Program-made: the position numbers and the translations under genes
The notes under the pieces: model-generated
The model's database searches: none
The model's input: the letters and a program-made list of their open reading frames with translations, nothing else
What the model was told of the DNA's origin: nothing
Shown: piece after piece, positions 11,081-23,299 of the stretch
Layout: each line of letters starts with the position of its first letter
Position numbering within the stretch: position 1 is the first letter of the stretch
Assembly: GCA_018296165.2 (NCBI GenBank)
Contig: JACKQL020000026.1
Coordinates: 682,001 to 746,000 of the forward strand
DNA from: Termitomyces sp. T153
Taxonomy: Eukaryota; Basidiomycota; Agaricomycetes; Agaricales; Lyophyllaceae
Direction: 5' to 3'
Length of the DNA: 64,000 nucleotides

Positions 11081-12316
11081 TAAGATCAAATGTGCAAAAT
11101 CTGACTATACAAAACCTTTCCATGCATATAGAATGACTCAAAATCAACTTTCCAACACAAACTAAAGAGTGGAAAGCCCAGAGAACTGGACATCTTCAAC
11201 AAAGGAGAGGATGACAACTGAGGGGCCATTGGAGCTCTGCATACAACTGAGCCAGCATGGTCAGAATGCACATTAGCACCAGTCTGGCACATCTGCTTTT
11301 TTACAACATCCTGCAGCAATGGTTCACACTGCTGTTCACTGCAAAAATACCTGGTGCTCCTGCAAGTTACCCTGTTCAATATCCTGTCAGTCTCCCAACC
11401 ATGTCACAGCATCCAGCCTACTATTCCATGGCCCCACATACTTTATATTCTCATCCTAGTACTTACTATAGTAGCTTTTGTCAATAGATGCACTTTTCCA
11501 TCTACATGTGAGATGTACACACCATTCTTGTCTGCAATGGCCCATGCACAATGAAATGCCAGTGGATTTAGTGATGAGTGAAGTTGGGATTTGGACTATA
11601 ATCTGGTGTTAAAAAATTATGACTCTCTAGCTAAGGAGTGAATTGAGACTATCTGAAAGTTTGAAGAGTATATAGGGAGTGGACAGCACTGCAAAAAAAA
11701 TTGCAAAAAATTGCACTTCTTGGCACATGACAGTATCCTAATATGGGCTTAGCTCTGTCTATCTGACTCTCCTTAAGTAGCAAGAGATTTAAAGAAGGCA
11801 TTCAAAGTCACAACTTACTTGATACAGAGATTTCAGAATTAATAATTCTGGCTGGTACTATCTCCAACTGTCTCCCCTCAGTCAACACTTTCTGATATCT
11901 CAACAAATATTGTGTTTCTTCCCATGTTTTTTTTTTCAGGTACTCTGTATTCTATAAAGTGTTTTCACATTTGAATTAAGGAAAGACTTAGAATTTGTCA
12001 AGTCCCTTCCTGGGTTGGGGTTTTCATTACCTTTGTCAGCAATTGCCAATCCGGGTTTTGTACCAATACAAGTGATGGTCCTCTCTCATTGCTGTCATCA
12101 TTGTTCCAAATGTCAATCACAAATATCTTGTGATTTGTGGGACCAATTGCTTTGATTCCTGCACCATTGTACTTGCATAAATCACTGCTTTCCAATGATA
12201 CCTGGTTTTTCACCAATCCAAGGCACAGTTCTTGCTCAAAATTGTCATCATCATTCATCACCCTCATCACCTCACCCTATGACTCTGCCCTTGCTGAACC
12301 TGTGTTCCAAGGTGCT
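11081..12316. other. CpG-poor stretch with no recognised gene
   Basis: About 1.2 kb between the DDE transposon and the first LTR. Only short open frames are found (for example 11257-11487 plus, Pro/Tyr-rich, and 11998-12270 minus), none with a domain I can name. Base composition resembles the decayed transposons, so it is more likely an old repeat relic than host DNA. A poly-T run lies near 11930. Confidence 0.4.
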
Positions 12317-12515
12317 TGTAATGTTTCTGTTATGGGTTGTGCAACTTATGATTCACACCTTGTAAGTCAAAACCAGTCATAATTCTGTTTATGAAGTATG
12401 AAGTAAGGTACTGCCTTATGTAATTACAGTAAAGGGATTCAGATGTAGCATCAGGTGACACTACTGTAATAATAATGATAATAATAATATTAGGTAAGTA
12501 TAGTAATAAGAGTGC
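12317..12515 (-). repeat. M1 3' LTR, inner end deleted
   Basis: Starts TGTAATGTTTCTGTTATGGG like the other family LTRs. It aligns with them through the central palindrome, but the terminal TTACA and the polypurine tract are missing. An (AAT)n microsatellite has grown inside at about 12465-12492. Confidence 0.75.
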
Positions 12516-12750
12516 CATAAAACAACAGACTCACATTGTTAGAGAACAAGAAGAGGGTGGGATATGGTATCCCACCTGTGATATAGCACCAGGGCTCTGG
12601 AGGGGTCCCTATGTTAAACTCTGAGTAGGCTCAGATAGTCCTACAAAGATAAAGGGCAAAGTGGTAATTTAGGGCAACATGCTAGAAGGCATAGATGGGC
12701 ACTCAGCTTGCCTGCATGTAATATTTCCATTGTGAACTACAAATCATAGT

Positions 12751-14492
12751 TCAGCCAGCCTTTTTGTCCATCTGCAAGGACAACACTTCCTCATTGCTCA
12801 TAATGTCAGCCCAGCACTCAGATACATTGTTAGTCATATCACTTGAGCCACTAGTTCTGGCTTCAGGGGCAATGGAAGTAGTGATGTTAGTTGCTACAGC
12901 TGCATCTGAAGAGCCAAGGATGATGAGATCTGATGTCTCTGGGCTAGCAGTGGTGAGGGTGGAAAGCTCATTGATGTAGTTCAATTTTATGGACTCTTCT
13001 ATGGTTGCATCCTTGGAGGACATGACAGGTGTTGCAGATGGGCTGGGGGAAGTTACTATTGTTGACAAAGAAGGCTCAGCCTCAGTTGGGGCTGAACTGG
13101 GTTGTGGAGAGCCAGAAAATGGCTCCTCTGCTGCAGCTAGGGAAGTGTTCACCATACAAGAAGTGAGTAAAGATGGCCAATTCTCCATGTCATAGCCATT
13201 CAGCTGCATGCAAGAGGAATTAGCCACAGCTCTTATGGATCTGGAGGAGCACTCAGAAGTGCTCCTGATTGTTGGCAGTGGGTTCATACCACCCAGCATA
13301 TTTGACCAGGGCAGGAGGTTTGCCCATCAGCCTGAGTCAATGATGGTGTTCATTGTCAACCTGTGTGAACAGGTCAGTGTGCAGGGTACTCTGCAATCAG
13401 TGGTGATCCAAGAACAATATACCATAGGTATATGCATAGTTCACCTACATCAAGGAAATGCAGTTGATGAGGAGGTGACAAATAACCTCCATCTTGCTGA
13501 GATTGTTTATTTGCATAGGCAGCACATTTAGCCTATGCAATGAAAAGGTGTAGGAGGCAAAGGTGTTGAATCCCCTACTTCATGGAAGTAGTCATCAACT
13601 GTGTTTTGATAGAGGTGAGGCTGGGCTACAACCATAGCAAACAGCTGCATATAGGCTGTTCATGCATGTGGCATAGTTGGGACCAGTGCCCAACCAAGTA
13701 CATAGCCAAAGACCAATCAACAGTCTACATGCAAGCAAGCATTGATGGCCACACCTAAGTACAGGTTCTGTGAACCTGGGTGGCTGTGGTGCAAGATATA
13801 TTGTGCCCATGCATTAATGTTAAAGTGATGGCTGATCAGGACTTGAGTAAGTCCTGCTGCCCAGGTATTGTTGTCAGTATGGCCTAGCATGGCTGAGAAC
13901 CTAGAAAGCAGGGAGACTGGTTGCCAGTGGCACTCCTTTGGTAGCAGAGTCTCTAACTCTGCAGGGGTCAGCTTCATGACTTGGCACATGGTGCAATCCC
14001 TCTGATCTGGATTGGTAAAGAAGAAGATCCAGTGAAACTCCTGGAGGAGGAGAGCAGCATGTATCCACTCCTGCATGGTAATGTGAGCACATTGCTCATG
14101 GATGATTTGGATTATCAGCCTTAGCTGCTCTGTATTCATGGGCATCTCTTGAGGAGTCCATTAGTACAATTGTTTGTATCATGGGGATATATGAGACATG
14201 CCCACCATTTTGCTAGATCAGGCAAAGACTGCCTTGTCACCAACAAAGACTGCATTGGTCATTGGCAACCAATAGTAGTTGGGGTGTAGTATACCCCAGA
14301 AGTCACTGTGGTGCTTGTAGTGCTGTTGTACCAGCATAATTTCTTAGCCATCTGGAAGGCAGCTGGGCACTGTGTTGTTCAATTGCTTGAGGTCCATTTT
14401 GGACCTCTCAGCATCTATGGTTAATAGCCACTGGGCATTAGCATTGTTCTTCTTCTTGCAATGACATGCAGTGTCATCATCATCCAAGTTGC
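12751..14492 (-). pseudogene. Chromovirus 3' ORF, copy M1 (C-terminal part)
   Basis: Decayed copy of the family 3' ORF. Conserved stretches include MNTEQLRLIIQIIHEQ, LGHTDNNTWAAGLTQV and QYILHHSHPGSQNLYLGVAI. The Ser/Thr/Ala/Pro-rich tail ends ADIMSNEEVLSLQMDKKAG. Frameshifts and stops are present. The N-terminal part is cut off by the M2 insertion. Function unknown; compare 40959-44458. Confidence 0.7.
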
Positions 14493-14719
14493 TGTAATGT
14501 TTCTGTTATGGGTTGTGCAGCTTATGATTCACATAATTTAAGTCAAAAGCAGTTGATTCTGTCTACAAAGTATGAAGTAAGGTGCTGCCTTACATAGTTA
14601 TAGTAATTGTATTTATAGGTAGCATCATGTGATGCTACCATATATTGATAATATAATACTAATAGTAAGTACTATATAATAGTGTACAGTTAAGGGCAGG
14701 TAACAGGTGCTCTGTTACA
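14493..14719 (-). repeat. M2 3' LTR
   Basis: 227 bp, TGTAATG...GTTACA. It carries the conserved inverted repeat with 10-bp arms GGTAGCATCA / TGATGCTACC around a 2-nt centre (about 14617-14638). A purine tract on the minus strand (AGAGGGGGGTA) abuts its inner edge. Confidence 0.85.
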
Positions 14720-14987
14720 TACCCCCCTCTTGAGTCCATCAATAGACTCACAAAAATAGGACAACACAAAAAAGGGGTGGGATATGGCATCCCACTCATG
14801 AGTCAGCACTGGGGCCTTATAGTAGGGTCCCCATGTTTGTTGCAGAGATAAGCTTGGATAGTTCTACTGGGAAAGGTGGGCAGACTAATAGTCTGATGCA
14901 TTGCTCCAATGCATGCAGAAAGGCAATATTGGGCACTCAGCTTGCCCATATGTAACATCAACACAATAGTGAACTACAATTAGTAGT

Positions 14988-17184
14988 TCAATCAACCTGT
15001 TCATCCATCTGGGAAGATGATGCTTCCTTGCTGCTCACTATGTTAGCCCAGTGCTCCAATACAACATTAGTTGTATCACTAGAGCTGCTAGTTCCAGCTT
15101 TAGGTGCAATGGGGGTAGCAATATTAGTTGCTACAGATGTGTCCAAAGGGCTAGGGATGACTGGATCTGGCATCTCTGGACTGGCATTGGTGGGAGCATA
15201 TGGCTCATTGACATAGTCCAATTCCATGGACTCCTCAGTGGCCACATCCTCTGAGGATGTGACTGGATTAGCAGATGGGCCAGAGGTAGCCTCTACCACA
15301 ATTAACAACATTCCTGCTTCAGTTGGAGCTGGATTTGTGGGTGAGGAGCCAGAAGATGGCTCCTCTGCTTCAGCCAGGGTGGCATTCACCACCTCTGCCA
15401 GTCATTGCAGGAGGTGAGTGAAAATGGCTGACTCCCAATAGCACAACCATTTAGCTGCACACAGTGGGAATTGACCACAGCTCACATCAAGTTGAAGGAG
15501 CACTTGAAAGCACTCCCAGTTGTCATCAGTGGGGGTATACCACCCAGTGTATCAGCTAAGGTGAGAGGTATGCCTGTGCTTCTGAGTCAACAATGACATT
15601 CATTGTCAATCCACATGACAATGGTAAGACCCAACTGTTGCTGAGCACCATTACTGACATCTCAGACTATCTTATCTGAGCAGCACCTGATGTGGACACA
15701 GCATGAGTGTGTACAAGTCATGCAACTTTATCATGAGGGATCTAGCCCCAAGGTTTGGAACAACATAGCCATTGCATGGGGTCCTAGCAACCATGAGACT
15801 TCTGGATCACAAGCCTCATCATGTGGAATCTAGCCTTTGTAACTAGAACAATATGGTCAAGACCTTTCCTTAGCAATGATTGCTAGCAACATTACTTAGC
15901 AACAACAATACTTCTTCTTAAAAATGGATATTAAAGGCCATGTGACCCCTTACTTATCATTTCTCTTGTCTTGCTCACAAACATACCTGAACAGTGTCTA
16001 CACTTTAGATATTGATGTTAGGTATGTTCTCTTTTTTGTTACTGACATTTGTTATGCATCTTGTTGACATCATATACATATACTTGGTTACTATACTGAC
16101 ATCCAGTATGTATCATGGACACTTTGGTAGATGCCATTGCTAGTGGCAACTATCTTTCCTTTCTGAATACTATACCTATAAACAGTATAAATACTGCCTG
16201 TACATAGAGACAATCAAACAACAAGAGTATTGTTCCCCCTCAGTAGCTCTCAGCTTTCCAGCCTCAGATTTCTTCTCAGCCCACTCTCATCATTGTTAAT
16301 GGCTTAGCAACAAACCTCAGTGACCTTGTACTCAATTTAGCATGGGTGCCAATTATGGGTACTCTACAGTGTCTTTTATCTTAGTGACACTAGCAACTAT
16401 GGCTAGCAACTAGTTTGCATTTGTCCCCCAGCTTATACCAACTTTACTTATTCCCTTTTCCTCATCCCCTTCCTGTTGCTAGATCCTTATCAAACTTAGC
16501 AGACTATCCTTGTCCTCTTCTTTTGTCCATCCTCCCTGTCCTTAGTGACTTTGCTTCCCCTCCATCCCTACCAACACCTTTACTCCCTATTGCTTAGTCC
16601 CCCTTTCTTAGCAACTTATCTCTTTCTCTTCTTAGTGACTTTCATTAGTGACTCTTTTATCTCCACCCCTTTTCCCCCTTCATTACCTAGCAACTTAGCA
16701 ACCTTTTGTTACAGTGCAATGACCCAGAATAGCAATAGCAACTTTCTTCACTTGCACTGTCACTTCATCCCCAACCCTTTCAGAGCTCTAGTTCTCTCAG
16801 ACATTTACCAACTTGCCCTCATATATACCACTTCCTACTGCTAGCCACCCTATCTGGTTGCATGTGTCTAGGTTTTCTTTTGGGTTTCCTGCATGGCAGC
16901 TAGGTGGCATAGGAGCACATCAACAGGTCAGTGTGTAGCATGCTTCCAGACCAGTGGTGATTCAAAAAGCATATCCCATAGGTATATGCATGGTTCACCC
17001 ATGTGGCTGGAATGCAATTTATGAGGAGTTGATGAATCACCTCTGCCTTGCTGACTTGCATAGGCAAAATGTGTAGCCCATGCAGAGAAAACATATAGGG
17101 GGTGAAAGGCTTGAATTCCCCTATTTTACAATGGTAGTTGTCAATTGCATCTTGATAGAGACAGGGTTGAGCTGTGACCATAGC
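14988..17184 (-). pseudogene. Chromovirus 3' ORF, copy M2 (C-terminal half, interrupted)
   Basis: The C-terminal tail (14988-15392) reads MVNATLAEAEEPSSGSS to SSKEASSSQMDEQVD. The more N-terminal block (16900-17181) has GLHILPMQVSKAEVIHQLL, WVNHAYTYGICFLNHHWSGS and MLHTDL. The 15617-16915 insert lies between MLHTDL and the WIDNE phrase that normally follows. The remainder was displaced by E2. Confidence 0.65.
15617..16915. mobile_element. LTR-like insertion, probably a solo LTR of another family
   Basis: About 1.3 kb of non-coding DNA flanked by CACAT on both sides (15612-15616 and 16916-16920). It interrupts the M2 3' ORF at a point where the uninterrupted copies are continuous. It holds a TATA-like AGTATAAATAC at about 16185, with an LTR-promoter-like arrangement, and many AGCAAC motifs. 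No internal gene is visible. The exact ends are uncertain by a few bases because TG/CA termini do not fit perfectly. Confidence 0.5.
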
Positions 17185-17406
17185 TGTAATGGAGCATCTG
17201 TTACTTATCTTAGTGCATATGGTATAGTATTGATCTACTTATTATTGCTATATGGTAGCATCACATGATGCTACCTATTAAATACTTGTATTGTAATTAC
17301 ATAAGGCAGTGCCTTACTTCATACTTTGTAGACAAGATAAATCAACTGGTTTTGACTTACAAGGTATGAATTGTAAGCTGCATGAACTGTAATGGAAGTG
17401 TTACAT
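17185..17406 (+). repeat. E2 5' LTR
   Basis: 222 bp, TGTAATGGAG...GTGTTACA, in the plus orientation. It carries the GGTAGCATCA / TGATGCTACC palindrome with a CA centre at about 17255-17276. Confidence 0.85.
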
Positions 17407-17784
17407 TTTTTTCAAGTCAAACAAGCATTTACTTATTTGCAAAGCAAGAAGCTGAACTCCTGGAGAGAAGTTCACTGCCACTACATATGATCAGAACATT
17501 GAAATTTTAACATTTGCCTTGTGCAATGGGCACAGTAGTGACCATGAAAGGTTAGGTGTTTGGGCTTGGGTATGAACCAGAGTTCAATGGAGCATTGCAA
17601 AGTGCTCCACATGAACCATTGGATCTTGCCACATCACACCATAGCATGGGGAGAGAGAGTGGAGTGATGCTAGGAGGGCTGCTAGCAGCTACTTGCATTT
17701 GACCACCCCTGGGTGGTTTGACAAGCATCACTATGGAGGGAACTCAAGTGCCTTCTACTTGGTTATATCCAACAGTAGATTCAG
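17407..17784 (+). pseudogene. E2 leader and gag 5' end
   Basis: The leader starts AAGTCAAACAAGC as in E1 and E3. It is followed by sequence matching the leaders and the beginning of the gag regions of the other copies. It stops at TTCAG, the target site of E1, and resumes at 30851. Confidence 0.6.
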
Positions 17785-18001
17785 TGTAATGTTTCCATTA
17801 CAGTTCACGCAGCTTACAGTTCACACTCTGTAAGTCAAAACCAGTCAATAGGTCTGTCTACAAAGTATGAAGTAAGGTGCTACCTTATGTAAGTAACTGT
17901 ATAGTACTTTTAGAGATAGCATCATGTGATGCTACCTGTATAATTACATATTATTATTGTATTGTACAACAGTAAAGGCAAGTAATGGGTGCTCCATTAC
18001 A
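17785..18001 (-). repeat. E1 3' LTR
   Basis: 217 bp. The purine tract AAAAGGGGAG (minus strand, about 18003-18012) lies directly inside it, as expected for the plus-strand primer. Confidence 0.9.
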
Positions 18002-18265
18002 TACTCCCCTTTTGAGTCCATCAACAGACTCACTTTCCAAAAAAAAACAAGGGTAGTAAATGACAGAGAAAGGGTGGTATGGCATCCCACCTGCAAGAGT
18101 GCACTGGAATTTTGAGTACAAATTCCTACATTGAATTGTGGTAGAATCAAACAATTCTATGTGGACAGAGTGTATCTCAGTGTGCTGTCCAAATGCACTG
18201 AGTGAAAAGAGTGGGCCATTAGTGCCCATATATATTGACATCATAGGGTGAGCTCATCTAGTAGC

Positions 18266-21200
18266 TCACCTGGCCCATTTGTCTATCTTTGAGGCTGCAG
18301 CCTCCTTGTTGCTCATGATGTCTTCCCAGTGCTCCAATACAGCGTTATCTGTATTGTTGGAGCCACTGGATCCAGCCTCAGGAGCAGTGGGAGTAGCAAT
18401 GTTAGTTGCTACCACCACTTCCAAAGTGCTGGGGATGACTGGCATAGTTGTCACTGGTTGGACAGGCATGGTCAATGCTGAGTCATCAGTGTAGTCCAGC
18501 TCCATGGACTCTTCTAGAGGGGCATCCTCTGAGGATGCACCAGAGCTTGATTCTGGGTTAGTAGTGGCTGCAGCCACTAATGACAAAGGCCTTGCCTCAG
18601 TTAGGGCTGCACTCACTGCAGAAACCATAGCTGATGGCTCCACTGTGGCATTCACCACCTTGGCTGGTTGGTGCATGAGGTTAGTGAAGATCCCCTCTCC
18701 ATAGTGCAGCCATTCAGCCATGCTGAGAGGGAAGTGCTCTCTGCTCTCTTGAATCTGAAGAAGCACATGGAAAGCTCCTGGTTGTTAGTGGTGGGTACAT
18801 ACCACCCATCATACTCCTCTACAGCAGGGAGAATCCCAATGGTCTGGAGTTGACAATGATGTTCATTGTCAACCCATGCAAACAGGTCCACATGCAGTGC
18901 ACTCCCAGACTAGTGGTGATCAAGGAAGCATATACCATAGGTATACACATGATTCACCCAGGACAGGAGCATGCAGTTAGCTAGGAGGTGACAAATCACC
19001 TCTGCCTCACTAAGGTTGTTAATTTGCATAGGCAGCACCTGCAGCCTATGCAGAGTAGAAGTATGAGAGGAGATCATATTGAACTCCCCTACCTGGTGCC
19101 AGTAGCTGTCAACCACCATAGCAAACAGCCTCATATAGGCTGTTTGTGTGTGCAGAGAAGTTGGGGCTAGTGCCTGACCCAAGATATATTGAAAGACCAA
19201 ACATTGGTCTACATACAATGATGCATCAATGGTAACACCTGAGTACAAGTTCTGTGAACCTGGGTGGCCATGGTGCAGTATGTACTGCACCCAGGCATTG
19301 ATGTCAAAGTTGCAGCTGATTGGGACTTAAGTAAGTCCCACTCCCTGCATGTTGTTGTTTGTATGGCCAAGCATGGCCAACAATTGTGAGGATAAGAGAA
19401 CCAAAATCCAATGATGGTCCCCCTTAGGCAGAGTCATTTCTAACTTTGCTGGAGTCAACTCCATGACTTGCTGCATTGTGTGGTCATGCAAGTCTGAAGT
19501 GGTGTAGAAGGAGATCTGGTGGAACTCCTGGAGGAGAGTGGCATGAATCTGCTCCCTCATAGTAACCTTGGATCTGCCATTCCATATGAGCTTCAGGATC
19601 AGGCAAATCTGCTCTGAATTCATGGGTATCCCATAGGGAGCCCATCTGTACAACAATTTGTAATGCAGGGATATGTGAGATATTACAGCCATCTCCATTG
19701 AGCAGGCAAAGACTGCTTCATCACTAACAAAGACTGCATTGGTTATTGGCAACCAATAGAAGTTGGGGTGGAAAATACCCCTGAAGTTGTTCTGGTGCTT
19801 GCAAGCACCCACAAACCAAAGTAGTTTCCCAGCCTTCTGAAAGGCAGCTAGGCATGATGGTATCATTGAGATGCTTGAGGTCCAGTTTGGACTTCTCTGT
19901 GTCAATAGCTAACAGCAGTCTGGTATTAGCATTGTGCTGCTCCTTGCAATGATGCTCAACAGTGTTGTTGTTGGAGTTGCTGTCCAGAATATATTGTTTA
20001 GATGTAGGAACATCATCATCATCATTGCTACCCAAGTCAGATACCACTGGGGCTATTAGGTTCCACTGACTATGGGAGCTCAACTATACTGGGCGAGTCC
20101 TTACTAGGCAGACACAATGTCCTGTGCTTATAACCTAGCGCTCCAGGGTTTGTGTGAAGGATAGGGACTTGTGAGAGGAAGCTAAGGGGAGTGATCTGAG
20201 CAAGTCTGGAGTGGTCTGGGGAAGTCTAAGACCAAGTATATTAGATGTTGGCTTGGGTGGGTGTCAGGTACAAGTTCATGGGTGCACAAGTAGATTGTGG
20301 GGTATGTGGAGGCTTTGCGGGTGATGGGGGCAGAGCTGGAGTTGGATGGGGAGTTGATCAAGACTTGATGGGTTCTGGGGCTGAGCATGGAGTGTTTGGG
20401 GGTTGTAGCGCATGCACAGAGTTTGTACTGACATTGGAGTTGAAAGGAACTTAGAGAAACAAAGGAAATGGAGACAATCGAGATGAGACAGAGGCAAGAT
20501 GAGATGAGACTGGGAAAAGAGATAGATTTGAGGCTAGAAGTAGAAACAGAGATGGAGAGAAACACAAGACACAAGTAACCAGTTAATGTAATATCAAGAC
20601 TAGAGTATGAGGAGCTACTCTATGACTTATATACTGATTACTGGATAGTTCCGGAGAATAGTGGGCATGATGACAGGGCTTGACAGAGCTATGTGGAGTC
20701 AATGGGTGTTGGGTACAATCAAGGGGCAGGCCACAGCAATATTCTGATGGGATCAGTTGGGGATGTGGGCTGCTCCGGAGTCATTGTGATGCTTTGGAGC
20801 AGGTCAGGTGAACTAGGGCAGGGAGTTGGGAGCATATGACATGGTCAGGAATGGTGGGGGAGGTCTTGGGAGCTCAGGGGAAGCATTGATAGCTGTGGAG
20901 AAGGCATTGAAGTTGACTAGGGGGGCTGTTAGGGTTTGCCAGAGAAGTGTTGGAGTTGGCCAGAGTGAGTGTGGAGGGTGTATGTGGATTGGGGAGTTCG
21001 ATGGGGCATTAGGAGGGACTCTGGGAGAGTGGGCAGGTTGGGAATGATGTGTGGGGGTCCAGGGAGTGGGTCATGACAGGGGCACCCACTGCAGCTTGGG
21101 CAGCTTGTTGTTGATTGATGAAGAACTCTTTGTCATGAGGATCCCGATGCATAGGGGGCATGTACTCTTGGAGCAGTGGGCCAGGCATAACATAGGTTCT

Positions 21201-22645
21201 TGATCATGCCAGCTTCTACTCTCTGTGGAACATTAGCCAAGAAGGCAATTGGGGTGGCAATGACTGGGTTGTCTGCCTGTACTACTGTAGCAGCTGGCTT
21301 CACTGTGGCAGCTTGCTTTGTGGAGGGCTTTGACACTCCCTCCTTTGTAACTGCTGATTTAGGTGGCTTTACTGAAGCTGCCACTGGCTTAGATGGCCTA
21401 GCAGAGGATGAAGCCACCTTGAAATCAGGGTGCTCATCCATTCTCTGGTCATCACCAGCAGGCACAACATCATAGGGCATGGGTGGTGCCCTTTGAGTTG
21501 AGAATTCCTTGATAAATACAGAAGGCTAAGTACAAGTCTTCTTTGCTTCTGGAGGATTTGGAGGGGAGGCAACACACTTCCCCTTTCCCAATGCTGAATG
21601 GAAGAGGTCTGCCTGGGCCTCATCCCTTTGATTTCAAACAATGTCAAGTTCATTCAGAACTTGAGCCAGTGCAAGTTGCACTACAAGGTTCTTGAGGATG
21701 TCAGCACCGACATCCTCTCACACTCCTGCCTTGTGCAGTCACTGGAGCAGCAGAGTGAGTTGCTCATCTGTGGCAGTGGAAGGCTCAGGCTCTTTAGCTT
21801 TGCCCTTACCCTTCTCCTTTGCTAAGAAGTGTTGCTCAACTGTCTTCTATGCAGTCAACAAGGGGGCACTACTCCCATATGCCTATGCAGAAGGTGACAT
21901 TGCAGTTGCCTTTCCTTTGCCTTTGCTAGTTGAGGCAGCCTCTGGTCACCCTGACATGCTCAATGAAGCAGAAGGCACATCAGAAATATGTGCTGAGGTA
22001 GGCAGTAGTGGATATGACTACCAAGGAGGTGCCAATGATTCCATCAGAGCCATGATCAACTCTGAGCCCTTGTCATCAACCTCCATTGCCTCTACTGATG
22101 ATGTTGCGGGGACTGAGATTCCTACTTGTAACAATATTGTAGCAGGTTGTTATTGACCTGCTATGCCCATTGTATAGCCAGGACCAGCTACTGGAGGTGG
22201 GGCCAGAACAAATTGTGGCATCATGTATTGTTGGAACTCCTGGAACCATACTGGTTGTGCAGCTACAGGGTATCCAAAGTTAAATTGAAGGGGCCAGTGG
22301 TCCCCCATGCCCTCTGCCTGCTCCACCTTGTTGCAGGTGCAAATTGCATCTCCTCACTAGCAACTGCTGCATTGCCACTGCATAGCTTAGTGGAGCTACA
22401 TCTCCTGGCACCACTGATAGTCCCCCACTTGCAGGCCTCATGTCCCTTTGAGCTGGGGCTGCTTGTCTCATTGTTGGGGGTGCTATGTTCCCTGGTACTA
22501 AGCCTCCTGCCAGTGCAGCAAAGCCACCAAAGCCAGGGAGCAAGCTACTCCCTGACTCTCCCCCTCTTGAGCTCTGTCAAGAGTGCAACAAATACCATGG
22601 CAGATCTATGTCCACCTCACCTGGTTGTTTTTTTTTCTTGCCCAT
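18266..22645 (-). pseudogene. Chromovirus long 3' ORF, copy E1
   Basis: The family's extra ORF downstream of the chromodomain. It starts MGKKKKQPGEVDIDLP at 22645. The N-terminal third is Gly/Pro/Ala-rich (SLLPGFGGFAALAGGLVPG). The middle holds Lys/Pro/Ala repeats (PYDVVPAGDDQRMDEHPDFK). The best conserved block is HPNFYWLPITNAVFV, EAVFACSMEMAVISHISLHY, LQVLPMQINN and HHWSGSMLHVDL. It ends with an acidic Ser/Thr-rich tail, LEHWEDIMSNKEAAASKIDK. A solo LTR at 20054-21078 splits it. I see no signal peptide, membrane span or known domain. Confidence 0.7.
20054..21078 (-). mobile_element. Solo LTR in the E1 3' ORF (E4 LTR family)
   Basis: 1025 bp. It begins TATTAGGTTCCACTGAC (decayed TGTCAGG) and ends GGGTCATGACA, with the 5-bp duplication GGGGC on both sides (20049-20053, 21079-21083). 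The related copy E3 has the uninterrupted site. It contains the reverse complement of the family promoter region (ATATACTGA and AGAGTATGAGGAGC, about 20605-20637). The orientation is opposite to the E4 LTRs. Confidence 0.85.
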
Positions 22646-22850
22646 GGGCAAGGAGTCTCCTTTGTACAGTTAGTGCATAGCACCAACAATGTGGAAGAAG
22701 ACAAAGTCCAGTTGGACTTTGCACTCAGCCAAAAACTTGGCTGACATAATTGTTGATGGCTGCTAGTATGGTGGCCTGTCAACTTCTGGGACTAAGTCAA
22801 GCTAACTTAGACCTTCTAGCCAACTGCACAGTGCACTGCACATTCTGCAG

Positions 22851-23035
22851 CTCCAAGTCTCTGTCAAGGGCCACCAGGTCCTTGCAGGTCTCAAGGGATT
22901 CCCAAGTGGTGTCCCCAAGACTCCAATGAACCTTGAACTTGAGGTTCTTACTATCCCAACAATGATCTACTAGGTCATCAACAAACCATTCCTAGTCATC
23001 TGGAGTGCCAAAGTCATAAGGCTCTAGCATTTCCC
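22851..23035 (-). pseudogene. E1 chromodomain
   Basis: C-terminal module of pol thought to guide integration to particular chromatin. Read on the minus strand: EWFVDDLVDHCWD, then LKFKVHWSLGDTTWESLETC, matching the chromodomain pattern of aromatic, KVxW and WE residues. One stop (TAG) precedes EWF. The upstream KGRAKKLCPKWVGPYRILEA-type linker (about 23160-23230) is the usual integrase-to-chromodomain connector. Confidence 0.75.
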
Positions 23036-23299
23036 TGTTGGGAAACAGAGCATCATCGCTGTTCTTATACTGGTGCAGCAGCAACACATGGAACTTAGGA
23101 TGTATCCTTCATTCCTGGAGTGCTGTAGGCAACTCCAATACATAGTTGGAGATCTCATTTTAGGCCTCCAGAATCCTATATGGCCCCACCCACTTAGGGC
23201 AGAGCTTCTTTGCTCTGCCTTTAGGTAGGTTGAGGTTCTTTGTTGAAAGGTACACCAATGCACCTTGTTCTAGTTTGGAGTCAGGTCTGCAATATGAAT

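Larger units (their letters stand above)
12317..14492 (-). mobile_element. Chromovirus copy M1, 3' fragment (minus strand)
   Basis: The oldest visible member of the chromovirus family. It has a damaged 3' LTR (12317 to about 12515) and the C-terminal two thirds of the family's long 3' ORF. It is interrupted at 14492 by the LTR of copy M2. The rest would lie beyond the nested elements, outside this window. Confidence 0.75.
14493..17184 (-). mobile_element. Chromovirus copy M2, 3' fragment (minus strand)
   Basis: A second minus-strand copy that landed in M1. It has a complete 3' LTR, polypurine tract and the C-terminal half of the 3' ORF, itself split by a 1.3-kb LTR-like insert (15617-16915). 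It is truncated at 17184 by the 5' LTR of E2 within a phrase equivalent to the codons after MRLFAMV. Confidence 0.75.

Noticed and set aside
12460..12495. Regular AAT-rich repeats as a CRISPR or origin
   Set aside because: Simple trinucleotide microsatellite inside a decayed LTR of a eukaryotic genome.
20182..20574. Ser/Leu/Pro-rich minus ORF
   Set aside because: Lies wholly inside the solo LTR 20054-21078; matching frames in the other solo LTRs are not conserved.
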